The translations under genes were made by a program, and so were the position numbers. DNA of 64,000 nt. Source: CAVQFB01 sp963711675 (GTDB lineage: Bacteria > Acidobacteriota > Terriglobia > Terriglobales > Acidobacteriaceae). The stretch is taken from the NCBI GenBank assembly GCA_963711675.1, contig CAVQFB010000002.1, positions 124,001 to 188,000 of the forward strand, in the 5' to 3' direction. Shown here piece after piece: positions 19,902-28,555 of the stretch. Each line of letters starts with the position of its first letter. Position 1 is the stretch's first letter. Below the pieces are notes generated by a model. That model saw only the letters and a list, made by a program, of their open reading frames with translations. It was not told the origin of the DNA and made no database searches.

Positions 19902-22181
19902 TTGTACCGTCACCTGGAACACCGCCTTACCCAAGCCATACGCGACTTTCTTCGCCGTACCTACGACCTCGACCCACCTAAAATCGTGGTCGAACAGCCA
20001 CCACGGGTGGAGTTCGGTGAGTATGCACTGCCCCTCGCCTTTGAGCTGGCGAAAAAGCTGCGCAAGGCGCCACGGAGGATTGCCGAAGAAATCGTATCCG
20101 GAATCGGCCACATAGAAGGCTTTGACAGGCTCGAGGTAGCAGGAGCCGGCTACATCAACGCTCGCGTGAATCGTGGCGAAGCAGCTTCCGACCTCGCGAG
20201 AGATCAAAGACCGAGCGCCGAAATTCCCCCGGGCAAGGTTCTGGTCGAGCACTCGAGCATTAATCCCAATAAGGCTGCTCACGTCGGCCATCTCCGCAAC
20301 GCCATCCTTGGCGACACGTTTGTCCGCCTGCTTCGTTTTGCGGGAAGGGAAGTCGACGTCCAGAACTACATCGACAACACGGGCGTTCAAGTTGCCGACG
20401 TGATCGTGGGGTTTCTGCATCTTGAGAAGAAATCGCGGGCCGAGATCGAACAGCTCGCCAGCCAGCCTCGTTTCGATTACTACTGCTGGGATCTCTACGC
20501 TCGCGTTTCACAGTGGTACGGACAGGACAAGCAGAATCTGAAGGCACGAGTGGAAACTCTCCACGCCATTGAAGCGGGAGGGAACGAGACGGCTGCGATC
20601 GCCGACTTGATTTCCACTTCCGTTCTCCGCCGCCACCTCGAAACCATGGATCGGCTGGACATCGAATACGACTTCCTGCCAAGGGAGAGCGAAATCCTGC
20701 ACTTGCACTTCTGGGATGCGGCCTTTGCCAAGCTTAAAGAAGGCGGTGTGCTCTTCTTCGAGAGTGACGGCAAGAACAAGGGTTGCTGGGTGATGCGGCG
20801 GGCGGGTACTGGAAAACAGAACTTGAACGCAGAGGACACGGGGGGCGCGGAGAAAAAAAGCAAGGAACTGATCGAAGCAAACGGTTCTCAGAGTGGCAAC
20901 GAGGACGACCTGATCAAGGAGATTCCACCGATGCAAGGTGTCGAGATCAGATCAGGTGATCAGATTTCCGAGGAAGACCAGAAAGTCATCGTCCGTTCCA
21001 ACGGCACCGTCGGATATGTTGGCAAGGACATTGCCTATCACCTCTGGAAATTCGGCTTGCTGGGCACAGATTTCGGCTACCGCAAGTTCTACCTTTACCC
21101 CAACCAGCACCAATGCTGGATATCTTCCACCGATGGCGAGCCGGGGCATCCGCACTTCGGGGACGTTGCGGAAATCTACAACGTGATCGACGCGCGGCAG
21201 TCGGAGGCGCAGAATACCGTGATCGAAGCCCTGCGCGGACTCGGACACAACCTCCAGGCTGATCACTACACCCATTTTTCCTACGAGATGGTGGCGCTCA
21301 CGCCACGTTGTGCTGCCGAACTCGGCTACCAGCTCTCTGACGAAGACAAAGCAAAGTCATACATCGAGGTCTCAGGGCGCAAGGGATTCGGCGTCAAGGC
21401 TGACGACCTGCTGGACACCCTGATTGCGTCCGCGAAGAGAGAAGTGGACGCGCGATATGCCGGCAACCTCGGCGCCGTGGTCAGCAAGTACATCGGCGAA
21501 ACGGAAAAGAATCTGGAAAAGGCTCTGGGCGCGGCAGACAATTCGGCCTCAGAACTCTCCTTCGAGGAAGCGGACGCCCTGTTTGGCAAGCGTACGGAAG
21601 TGAAAGACAGCCACGACCGCTACGCCAACATGGATCGCGACGCTATTGCGCGGCAGATCGCGGTCGGAGCTTTGCGCTACTTCATGCTCAAGTACACCAA
21701 GCAGACGGTGATCGCCTTCGATTTCAAGGATGCCTTGAGCTTCGAAGGCGAGACTGGCCCGTACTGCCAGTACGCGGTGGCGCGGGCGACCAACATCTTC
21801 CGAAAAGGCGGCATCGATCCTGAACAGTTTCTTGCCGGAACTTTCGGTGCCTCCGCGACAACGGCGGACTCAGCTGCCGCTGCTGAACTATCAGGATTTC
21901 TCGATGGGGAAGAGGGCAGCGAGCTTTGGTCCCTGTGGCTGGCTGCGTCCAAAACCGCCTACCTTGTGGATCAGTGCATCGCGACTACCGAGCCCGCTTA
22001 TCTTGCCAAGCACGCGTTCCAGCTGGCGCAGCTATTCAACAACTTCTATCACCGCTATCCCATTCTTAATGAAAGCGATGAATACCGAAAGTGGTTCCTG
22101 CTCGCCACCGCCGCTGTCGTCCGGCGCGAACTGATTCGGGTGCTCGCCGTCATGGGGATCACCGTCCCGCCCGTGATGTAA
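19902..22181 (+). CDS. argS: Arginyl-tRNA synthetase with repeat-derived insert
   Basis: A class I arginyl-tRNA synthetase of 759 residues, clearly longer than the usual 550-600. The start is TTG 19902 behind AGGGGAG. The N-terminal Add-1 domain (LEHRLTQAIRDFL, then VEFGEYALPLAFELAKKLRK) leads to the ATP site VEHSSINPNKAAHVGHLRNA with HVGH. The catalytic core continues with FYLYPNQHQCW and MVALTP, and the C-terminal anticodon domain with FEGETGPYCQYAVARATNI. Residues about 303-350 form a hydrophilic insert whose DNA at 20824-20860 looks like the dispersed G/A-rich repeat of this genome, so part of the extra length seems to come from an in-frame repeat insertion. A further low-complexity stretch lies near 645-675. 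Confidence 0.93.
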   Translation: MYRHLEHRLTQAIRDFLRRTYDLDPPKIVVEQPPRVEFGEYALPLAFELAKKLRKAPRRIAEEIVSGIGHIEGFDRLEVAGAGYINARVNRGEAASDLARDQRPSAEIPPGKVLVEHSSINPNKAAHVGHLRNAILGDTFVRLLRFAGREVDVQNYIDNTGVQVADVIVGFLHLEKKSRAEIEQLASQPRFDYYCWDLYARVSQWYGQDKQNLKARVETLHAIEAGGNETAAIADLISTSVLRRHLETMDRLDIEYDFLPRESEILHLHFWDAAFAKLKEGGVLFFESDGKNKGCWVMRRAGTGKQNLNAEDTGGAEKKSKELIEANGSQSGNEDDLIKEIPPMQGVEIRSGDQISEEDQKVIVRSNGTVGYVGKDIAYHLWKFGLLGTDFGYRKFYLYPNQHQCWISSTDGEPGHPHFGDVAEIYNVIDARQSEAQNTVIEALRGLGHNLQADHYTHFSYEMVALTPRCAAELGYQLSDEDKAKSYIEVSGRKGFGVKADDLLDTLIASAKREVDARYAGNLGAVVSKYIGETEKNLEKALGAADNSASELSFEEADALFGKRTEVKDSHDRYANMDRDAIARQIAVGALRYFMLKYTKQTVIAFDFKDALSFEGETGPYCQYAVARATNIFRKGGIDPEQFLAGTFGASATTADSAAAAELSGFLDGEEGSELWSLWLAASKTAYLVDQCIATTEPAYLAKHAFQLAQLFNNFYHRYPILNESDEYRKWFLLATAAVVRRELIRVLAVMGITVPPVM
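20824..20860 (+). repeat. Dispersed G/A-rich repeat inside argS
   Basis: The stretch tgaacgcagaggacacgggg followed by ggcgcggagaaaaaaag has the composition and word order of intergenic repeats at 1531 and 19688, but is translated here as NAEDTGGAEKKSK within ArgS. Confidence 0.45.
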
Positions 22182-22310
22182 TCTGCCCATCGTTCGGTGG
22201 CGTGTCTTGTAACCCGCTTGTTTTCAGTGTCTACAGTCCTTTTGTTCAATCACCGGCGAGCTGATGAATCTACCCGTGTTTCCGCATCTAATCGGGTAGA
22301 GGTAGAAACC

Positions 22311-22742
22311 GTGAAGAAGGTAATTATCCTGAGTTTTATGCTGCTGATGGTGACATCTCTGGCTGTGGCCAAGAGCCGCAATTCCGCCGTCCAGCCATTT
22401 CCCAAGACGCTGATTAACGCGAAGTACGTGTACGTTACGAGCTACGACGGTGATCAATTTAACGCCAACCTGCTGCCGGACGATCTTCACGCAATCGCTA
22501 ACGTTCAGGACGCGATCCAGAAGTGGGGACACTACATCCTGGTGTACCGCCCGGAGGATGCAGACATCGTCCTGATGGTGCAGTCGCGGCCATCGGAAGA
22601 CGTGCTTGCGCTTTACGACGCGAGAGGTTGGCCCGACGGTCAAACCTGGTTGTGGAGGGCAATGGGCGCGAGCGGATTGCAGAAGAGCGAGACACCGCTG
22701 GTGACGCAGCTTCAACAGGCCTTTGAGAAGGCCAGCAAGTAG
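22311..22742 (+). CDS. Secreted protein of unknown function
   Basis: A 143-residue protein from GTG 22311, preceded by AGAGGTAG. The frame extends to 22197, but that part lacks a signal peptide or ribosome site. The N-terminus VKKVIILSFMLLMVTSLAVA is a Sec signal peptide. The mature domain is a compact alpha/beta pattern: LINAKYVYVTSYDGDQF, IANVQDAIQKWGHYILVY, DADIVLMVQSRP. This looks like the small periplasmic domain in which an acidic 'VYVTS-D' strand recurs, common as hypothetical proteins of acidobacteria. No catalytic motif is visible. It lies 129 bp after argS on the same strand and may share its transcript. Confidence 0.75.
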   Translation: MKKVIILSFMLLMVTSLAVAKSRNSAVQPFPKTLINAKYVYVTSYDGDQFNANLLPDDLHAIANVQDAIQKWGHYILVYRPEDADIVLMVQSRPSEDVLALYDARGWPDGQTWLWRAMGASGLQKSETPLVTQLQQAFEKASK

Positions 22743-22829
22743 GATTCGGGGAGAATTGTGGCGGCCCTGAGGCGGCGTGGAAGTGGTTGGTTCACGTAGC
22801 AAATTCTGGGCCGCTTTCCTTAACAGCTC

Positions 22830-24317
22830 TTATCCAGCGAAGTCTTTTACAAACTCGATCAACGACCGCACTGCGATTCCTGAAGGTCCTTTGGCGATCC
22901 ACGCCTTGTTTTCTTCGAGCCATGCGGTACCGGCGATATCCAGATGGATCCACGGTGTGTCCTCCGCAAATTCCTTCAGAAACATCGCTGCGTTGATCGC
23001 TCCTCCCCAACGCCCGCCGGAATTAACGATGTCGGCGATGTTCGATCGAATGTTCTCTTTGTATTCGTCATCGAGCGGCAGCCGCCACATCTTTTCGCCA
23101 GCTCTATCGAGCGCTTTGCTGAATCCTGAATACATCTTGTCGTCGTTCGTGAAGATTCCCGCGTTCACGTAACCGAGTGCGACCACCACCGCGCCGGTGA
23201 GTGTGGCTGCGTCAATCAAGTGCGTGCAACCGAGCTGGCGTGCGTAGTACAGCCCGTCGGCAAGCACCAGCCGGCCTTCGGCGTCGGTGTTGATGATCTC
23301 AATCGACTTGCCGGACATGGCGATCTGCACGTCGCCGGGTTTTTGCGCCTTGCCCGAGGGCATGTTCTCCGTCGCGCATATAATCGCTGTGACTTTCAGC
23401 TTCGGCTTCAGCATGGCGATGGCGCGCATCACGCCAATCATGGTGGCGCCGCCCGCCATGTCGTACTTCATTTTCTCCATGCCATCGGCGGGCTTGATCG
23501 AGATTCCCCCCGTGTCGAACGTTATGCCCTTGCCGACAAGGCCGAGCACGGGTTTATCGGGAGCGCCTGCTGGCTCGTATCGGATCACGATCAGGGCCGG
23601 CGGCTCATCGGAACCCTGGGCCACGCTCCAGAATGCCCCCATCTTCAGTTCCTTGATCTTGTCGGCGCCGTAGACTTCACACTTCAGGCCGACTTCGGCT
23701 GCCATCTTCTTGGCGCGCTCACCCAAGATCGCCGGAGTCATCCGGTTGCTTGGCTCATTCACGAGGTCGCGAGTGAAATTTTGGGCTTCACCGATGATTC
23801 GGGCTTCCTCGAGAGCGGAGCCCAGCTTCGTCTGGTCCCCACGCGCTATCATGGTGAGAGTATCGATCTTCTGGTCCTTGCGATCGCTCTTGTAATAGTC
23901 GGGGTCGAAGTTGCCGACGAACGCACCTTCGACGATGGCCTTCACCGCTGTATCGCCGCCAAAGGTCTCCGGCGCAACAAACGCGAAATTGCGAATGCCT
24001 TTCGACTTAAGGGTGCGTACGGCGGCTCCCGCAACCTTGCGCAGGTCCGGGGCGGAAAAGCTCTTGGCTTTGCCTCCGCCCACTACGAGCAATCGCCTGG
24101 CTTTGAGTTTCGCGGGTTGGTGTAGCAAAGTTGTTTCCAGGGTTTTGCCCGTGACTTCGCCGCTGGCAACCACTTCGCGAGCGGCATCGCGGACTGTGCT
24201 GTCGCTGGTCTCGAGGCTGACTTCAGTTTTGTCTTTTTCGCCGCGATCGAGCGCAACCACAACCAGACATTCGGTTTCGACTTCAGCGGGAGCGGAAAGG
24301 GAAAGATTTGGTTTCAT
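22830..24317 (-). CDS. pepA: Leucyl aminopeptidase (M17)
   Basis: A 495-residue M17 aminopeptidase, full length. The N-terminal macro-like domain ends near residue 165. The catalytic domain shows the two-metal site: VGKGITFDTGGISIKP (Lys and Asp ligands), KYDMAGGATMIGVMRA, and the family signature NTDAEGRLVLADGL with Asp and Glu ligands and the catalytic Arg. It is followed by THLIDAATLTGAVVVALG and a C-terminus ending PSGIAVRSLIEFVKDFAG. The enzyme removes N-terminal residues from peptides in the cytoplasm; in E. coli PepA also binds DNA in Xer recombination, which cannot be inferred here. Start ATG 24317, 119 bp after smpB on the same strand. Confidence 0.95.
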   Translation of the reverse strand: MKPNLSLSAPAEVETECLVVVALDRGEKDKTEVSLETSDSTVRDAAREVVASGEVTGKTLETTLLHQPAKLKARRLLVVGGGKAKSFSAPDLRKVAGAAVRTLKSKGIRNFAFVAPETFGGDTAVKAIVEGAFVGNFDPDYYKSDRKDQKIDTLTMIARGDQTKLGSALEEARIIGEAQNFTRDLVNEPSNRMTPAILGERAKKMAAEVGLKCEVYGADKIKELKMGAFWSVAQGSDEPPALIVIRYEPAGAPDKPVLGLVGKGITFDTGGISIKPADGMEKMKYDMAGGATMIGVMRAIAMLKPKLKVTAIICATENMPSGKAQKPGDVQIAMSGKSIEIINTDAEGRLVLADGLYYARQLGCTHLIDAATLTGAVVVALGYVNAGIFTNDDKMYSGFSKALDRAGEKMWRLPLDDEYKENIRSNIADIVNSGGRWGGAINAAMFLKEFAEDTPWIHLDIAGTAWLEENKAWIAKGPSGIAVRSLIEFVKDFAG

Positions 24318-24436
24318 GATGTTTCACCAGTATCGACGGCAGGAAGGGAAATGCGCAAGGTGGAGTGGCGCGATACTAACGGAAGCGTCAGAGGATGAAA
24401 GTCGAACGAGGCGTGGTGGACCGCACGCCGCGATGA

Positions 24437-24967
24437 CTAGCGATTCTTTCGTCCGCGGGCGATCGCTTCGCGCGCCTCTTTGTCAGCGGTGCGCCGGCGC
24501 TCGGTTTCGCGCTTGTCCCAGAGTTGCTTGCCCTTCGCCAGGGCAAGCTCCACTTTGACCCTTCCGTTCTTGAAATACAGCCGGGTCGGGATCAGGGTGA
24601 GTCCGCGCTGCTGGGTCTTGCCGATCAGCTTCCGGATCTCTTCGCGGTGCATGAGCAGCTTGCGGGTTCTCAGCGGGGCGTGGTTGAAGATGTTGCCGTG
24701 CTCGTAGGGACCGATGTGAGCGTTGAGCAACCAAAGCTCGTTGTCTTTCACGAGTCCGTAAGAGTCCTTCAGGTTTGCCAAGCCTGCCCTGACAGACTTT
24801 ACTTCGGTGCCGGACAAGGCGATGCCCGCCTCAAATTTTTCCAGCAAGAAGTAGTTGTGGGAAGCGATCCTATTGACGGACGCATCCCTCTGGCCCGCAG
24901 CAGTCGGGTCGCGGCGGGGATTCTTCTCGGGATTGGGCCGGGTTTGATGACTGGGCGGCTTGGGCAT
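24437..24967 (-). CDS. smpB: SsrA-binding protein SmpB
   Basis: SmpB binds tmRNA and brings it to stalled ribosomes in trans-translation. The chain is 176 residues from ATG 24967 (MPKPPSHQTRP); an in-frame ATG at 24988 would add seven residues. The conserved body begins NRIASHNYFLLEKFEAGIAL, continues SGTEVKSVRAGLANLKDSYG, HGNIFNHAPLRTRKLLMHR, and KGLTLIPTRLYFKNGRVKV (here with RGL), and ends in the basic tail KLWDKRETERRRTADKEA. The N-terminal 35 residues are a proline- and arginine-rich extension longer than in E. coli SmpB. No tmRNA gene is visible in the window. Confidence 0.93.
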   Translation of the reverse strand: MPKPPSHQTRPNPEKNPRRDPTAAGQRDASVNRIASHNYFLLEKFEAGIALSGTEVKSVRAGLANLKDSYGLVKDNELWLLNAHIGPYEHGNIFNHAPLRTRKLLMHREEIRKLIGKTQQRGLTLIPTRLYFKNGRVKVELALAKGKQLWDKRETERRRTADKEAREAIARGRKNR

Positions 24968-25127
24968 GTCGTATGCAAAAGTTATCACAGGCGATCATTG
25001 AGGTTCAGGACGGGCGCAGCAACTGCTTGATCGCCGAAGGGCTTTAGTCTGGTACCTGTCCTAAGTGATGACTTTTCGGGCAATTCCGTTGGTACTAGCA
25101 CCACCGATTAAATGCAACCAGAACAGT

Positions 25128-25143
25128 AACTTCGGCCGAAGTT
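25128..25143. promoter_or_regulatory. Perfect 16-bp palindrome over the -35 region of the secretin promoter
   Basis: AACTTCGGCCGAAGTT is identical on both strands. It covers the candidate -35 element (25131-25136) of the secretin gene promoter, the classical position for a dimeric repressor's operator. Confidence 0.45.
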
Positions 25144-25159
25144 TTGCCGATGCTATAAT
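25131..25159 (+). promoter_or_regulatory. Candidate sigma-70 promoter of the secretin-pseudopilin block
   Basis: TTCGGC (25131-25136), 17 bases, TATAAT (25154-25159). The consensus -10 is strong, the -35 weak. The first base of the transcript would be near 25166, leaving about 84 bases of leader before ATG 25250. Confidence 0.6.
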
Positions 25160-25249
25160 CACGCATCCGAGCTCTGATTTTCATAGGAAAAACAGCCCGA
25201 CCGAGGGTTATGGCTACCCAGGGACGACTGTCTGTGAGGTCTTAATCGA

Positions 25250-27547
25250 ATGAGACGCCTGATTCGGTCGGCGACCGTGCTCGCGCTTATCCTGACCGCG
25301 ACTCTGCCCCTCGCCGCCGACAAAGCTAAATCCTTGTATCTTCAGGGACAAGACGCGGAAGCCCGCCAGAACTACGAGGCGGCGTACGACTTTTACAAGC
25401 AAGCTTACGATCTCAAGCCCAAGGAGTTGAGGTACCGGACGACCTTTGAGCGCATCCGGTTTCTGGCGGCAGCTTCCCACGTGCATCGTGGTCAGCTGCT
25501 GCGCGACGCAGGGAAGTTGGACGAAGCCCTGGTCGAGTTCCAGAAGGCGGCCCAGATCGATTCCTCGAGCTTTATCGCCAACCAGGAGATCCGCCGCACT
25601 CGGCAGATGATCGACGAGATAAAGAATCCTCGTCCCCAATCGGCTTCCCCTCCAGGAGTACTGAAGCGGCGGTTGGAACAGGCCCAAGGTCCGGTTGAGC
25701 TAGCTCCCATCTCCAACGCTCCCATCACTCTGAAGCTCACGGAAGATAGCAAGCTGATTTACGAGACCGTCGGCAAACTGGCGGCCGTCAACGTCCTGTT
25801 CGATCCGGACTACACCTCGCGGCGCATCAAGATTGAGCTGAACGGCGTCTCGTTGGAAGAGGCCCTGGAGATCATCGCTCTGGAGTCGAAGACTTTCTGG
25901 CGGCCGGTTACGGGAAACACGATATTTGTGGCCGCCGACAACCCGGCCAAGCGCAAGGAAATTGAACAAAGCGTAATCAAAACTTTTTATCTGGCGAACC
26001 TTTCGCAGCCCACGGAATTGCAGGACGTTGTTAACGCGATGCGTACCATCCTGGAAGTGAGTCGCATCCAGCAATTGCCCTCGCAGGGCGCGATTGTGGT
26101 CCGAGGTACGCCCGACCAGATCGCGCTCGCGCAGAAGTTGGTCGACGATCTGGATAAGGCCAAGCCGGAGGTGATCGTTGAAGTTGCCATCATGCAGGTG
26201 AATCGGGACAAGATGAAGACATATGGCATCAACCCGCCCACCAGCGCGACGGTCGCATTGCAGAACAATATCAACACGACCAGCACAACCAACGGCACCA
26301 CCACCACCAGTACGGGGGCCACGAACTCAACCTCGGGAACGCCGAATCAAGTCAACCTCAATCGAATCGGCAACCTCAGTGCAACTGATTTCACGGTGAC
26401 CATTCCCCCAGCTACCGCGACCGCACTTCTTAGCGACAGTACGTCGAAACTCATACAGAATCCTCAAATCCGGGCGCTGGACGGGCAGAAGGCGTCTCTG
26501 AAAATCGGCCAACGCGTCCCAGTGGCAACCGGCTCCTTTCAGCCGGGTATCGGCGGCGTAGGAATCAACCCGCTGGTTAATACCCAGTTCCAGTATCTGG
26601 ATGTTGGCGTAAACATCGATATTACGCCCCGTGTCCATGCCGGAAACGAAGTCACTCTCAAAGTTACGATGGACATTTCCGAAGTTGATACCACGGCGAA
26701 CATCGGTGGTATCAGTCAGCCCGTCATTGGACAGCGCAAGATCGAGCACGAGATCCGCCTGCGAGAGGGAGAGGTCAACCTGCTGGGCGGAATGCTTGAA
26801 GATCAGCAGACCCGCGCCCTGAGTGGTATTCCTGGCTTGGCCAATATTCCGATCCTTAAGTATCTGTTCTCGCAAACAAACACAGAACATCGGGAAAACG
26901 AACTGGTCTTTGTCCTGATTCCTCACATCATTCGCAGCCAGGAGCTATCGAAGATCAATCAGGAAGTGCTCGACATCGGGACGGCGAATTCCATCGAGTT
27001 GCGCCGGTTCTCAAAACCCGCCAGCGCTCCAGTTCCGACGTCGGCAGGTCCGCAGGGGACGATGCCGCCCCCGCAGCCCCAAGGTCCAGCGACTCCGGCG
27101 AATCCCGAAGTGCAGAGCGCTCCGGCGGGTGGCGCTTCCAGTTTTGCCTTCGACCCACCGGCGATCACGCAAGCGAAGGGGGGCACTTTCACAGCGAACA
27201 TCATCCTGAACAGCGTGCAGAACGTGTACTCGGTTCCGGTGCAAGTGAACTACGACCCCAACGCGGTGCAGATGGTGAATGTTTCCAACGGGGGCTTCCT
27301 GTCGCAGGACGGACAGGCCGTCGCCCTGGTGCATCGGGATGATCCGACCACAGGAACTCTGCAAATCACAGCCACGCGTCCGCCCGGCTCCGGCGGCGTC
27401 TCGGGCCAGGGGACGGTGGTCACTCTGACATTTATGGCGAAGGGAAGTGGCCAGTCGGCTCTCACCATCACCAAGGGCGGGGCGCTCGATCCTGCGATGC
27501 AGCGCATTCCGGTGAATGGAGCCCAGGCGACTGTCACAATTCAATAA
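25250..27547 (+). CDS. Type II secretion / type IV pilus secretin with C-terminal cohesin domain
   Basis: A 765-residue outer membrane secretin. MRRLIRSATVLALILTATLPL is a signal peptide. Residues about 25-105 hold TPR-like helices (EARQNYEAAYDFYKQAYDLK, AGKLDEALVEFQKAAQID). Next come an STN/secretin N domain (VNVLFDPDYTSRRIKIEL) and an N1-type ring (ANLSQPTELQDVVNAMR). The secretin barrel runs from about 390 to 570 (KLIQNPQIRALDGQKASLKI, LGGMLEDQQTRALSGIPGL, ENELVFVLIPHIIR). After a Pro-rich linker, residues about 625-765 form a cohesin-like domain (GTFTANIILNSVQNVYSVPV, VNYDPNAVQMVNVSNGGFL). Cohesins bind dockerins in cellulosomes; at a secretin's end its partner is unknown. Two pseudopilin genes follow, so this is the channel of a secretion or pilus-like machine. 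Confidence 0.88.
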   Translation: MRRLIRSATVLALILTATLPLAADKAKSLYLQGQDAEARQNYEAAYDFYKQAYDLKPKELRYRTTFERIRFLAAASHVHRGQLLRDAGKLDEALVEFQKAAQIDSSSFIANQEIRRTRQMIDEIKNPRPQSASPPGVLKRRLEQAQGPVELAPISNAPITLKLTEDSKLIYETVGKLAAVNVLFDPDYTSRRIKIELNGVSLEEALEIIALESKTFWRPVTGNTIFVAADNPAKRKEIEQSVIKTFYLANLSQPTELQDVVNAMRTILEVSRIQQLPSQGAIVVRGTPDQIALAQKLVDDLDKAKPEVIVEVAIMQVNRDKMKTYGINPPTSATVALQNNINTTSTTNGTTTTSTGATNSTSGTPNQVNLNRIGNLSATDFTVTIPPATATALLSDSTSKLIQNPQIRALDGQKASLKIGQRVPVATGSFQPGIGGVGINPLVNTQFQYLDVGVNIDITPRVHAGNEVTLKVTMDISEVDTTANIGGISQPVIGQRKIEHEIRLREGEVNLLGGMLEDQQTRALSGIPGLANIPILKYLFSQTNTEHRENELVFVLIPHIIRSQELSKINQEVLDIGTANSIELRRFSKPASAPVPTSAGPQGTMPPPQPQGPATPANPEVQSAPAGGASSFAFDPPAITQAKGGTFTANIILNSVQNVYSVPVQVNYDPNAVQMVNVSNGGFLSQDGQAVALVHRDDPTTGTLQITATRPPGSGGVSGQGTVVTLTFMAKGSGQSALTITKGGALDPAMQRIPVNGAQATVTIQ

Positions 27548-27570
27548 CAGTATCCCAGTAGAATATCCGT

Positions 27571-28059
27571 ATGCAGGCAAGATATCCCGGGTCAAGAGCC
27601 GCGTGCCTAGTCAGAAGCCACGAACGCGGCTTTACCCTTATTGAACTCATTGTTGCGACGATGATCCTCGTCATCCTGACGAGTATGGTCATCCCGCTGG
27701 CCCGCTTAAGTATTCAGCGCGAGAAAGAGCACGAACTGCGCTATGACCTGTGGATGATGCGGGACGCCATCGATCGCTACAAGGACGCCGCGGACCGTGG
27801 AGCCTTCCAGATCAAGGTAGGAACTGAAGGTTACCCCCCCGATCTGGACACTCTGGTAAACGGTGTGGATGTCGGCGGCAAGAAAGTGCGGTTTCTTCGG
27901 AAAGTTCCGGTTGACCCCATGACGGGGAAAAATGAATGGGGCATGCGGTCCATGCAGGACGATCCGACCTCGGACTCATGGGGCGGGCAGAACGTGTTCG
28001 ACGTTTACACGAAATCGGAAGGTACAGCACTCGACGGGACGAAATATAAGGAATGGTGA
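27571..28059 (+). CDS. Type II secretion pseudopilin, GspG-like
   Basis: A 162-residue pseudopilin from ATG 27571, 23 bp after the secretin gene. The prepilin leader ends in SHERG, and cleavage before FTLIELIVATMILVILTSMV gives the methylated Phe and the Glu at position 5 that are essential for assembly. The mature part has the GspG pattern: a long helix (REKEHELRYDLWMMRDAIDRY), then YPPDLDTLVNGV, a loop with KKVRFLRKVPVDPMTGKNEW, and a C-terminal VFDVYTKSEGTALDGTKYKEW. The PxDP-T motif and the terminal 'DGT.Y..W' resemble the calcium-binding loop of GspG. It overlaps the next pseudopilin gene by seven bases. Confidence 0.88.
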   Translation: MQARYPGSRAACLVRSHERGFTLIELIVATMILVILTSMVIPLARLSIQREKEHELRYDLWMMRDAIDRYKDAADRGAFQIKVGTEGYPPDLDTLVNGVDVGGKKVRFLRKVPVDPMTGKNEWGMRSMQDDPTSDSWGGQNVFDVYTKSEGTALDGTKYKEW

Positions 28060-28457
28060 GCGCGGCCAAGAATCGACGGAGCCGAGGTTTTACGCTGATC
28101 GAGCTGATGATCGTGATCAGTATCATCCTCATTCTCGTGTCGATCTCGGTCCCGATCTACAACCAGTCGATTCTGCGCGCCAAGGAATCGGTTCTGCGGC
28201 AGGATTTGTTCACGCTGCGCTCGGTGATTTCGCAGTACACACTCGACAAACAGAAGGCTCCGCAGTCGCTCGACGATCTGGTGCAGGCGGGTTACCTGAA
28301 ACAGATCCCCAACGATCCCATGACCGGGCAGCCCAACTGGCAGGTTGAGCAGGAGGATGTCTTGTTAGCGGTCGACCAGCAGGAGCCCGGCATCAGCGAC
28401 GTGCACAGTTCCTCTAGCGCCAGCAGCAGCGACGGGACAGCGTACAGCACATGGTAG
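28053..28457 (+). CDS. Type II secretion pseudopilin, second GspG-like
   Basis: A 134-residue pseudopilin starting at ATG 28053, overlapping the preceding gene's end, so the two are probably translationally coupled. The leader ends in RRSRG and the mature N-terminus is FTLIELMIVISIILILVSIS, again with Glu5. The rest, LRQDLFTLRSVISQYTLDKQ, APQSLDDLVQAGYLKQIPND and PMTGQPNW, follows GspG, and the Ser-rich end finishes DGTAYSTW, matching the end of the previous pseudopilin. The pair probably arose by duplication. No ATPase, platform protein or prepilin peptidase gene is in the window, so the complete machine is encoded elsewhere or partly outside. Confidence 0.88.
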   Translation: MVSAAKNRRSRGFTLIELMIVISIILILVSISVPIYNQSILRAKESVLRQDLFTLRSVISQYTLDKQKAPQSLDDLVQAGYLKQIPNDPMTGQPNWQVEQEDVLLAVDQQEPGISDVHSSSSASSSDGTAYSTW

Positions 28458-28555
28458 CCCCCGGATCGGACGGGTTCTTCGAATCCAGCTGCAAGTCTTA
28501 GCCCCAAGCTGCTATCTGAATTGCGCCCATCTCCCAGAAGCAATACCATTAACTC

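Noticed and set aside
24989..25249. tmRNA or other RNA gene next to smpB
   Set aside because: No tag-like reading frame with terminal Ala-Ala or tRNA-like ends could be found in the region.
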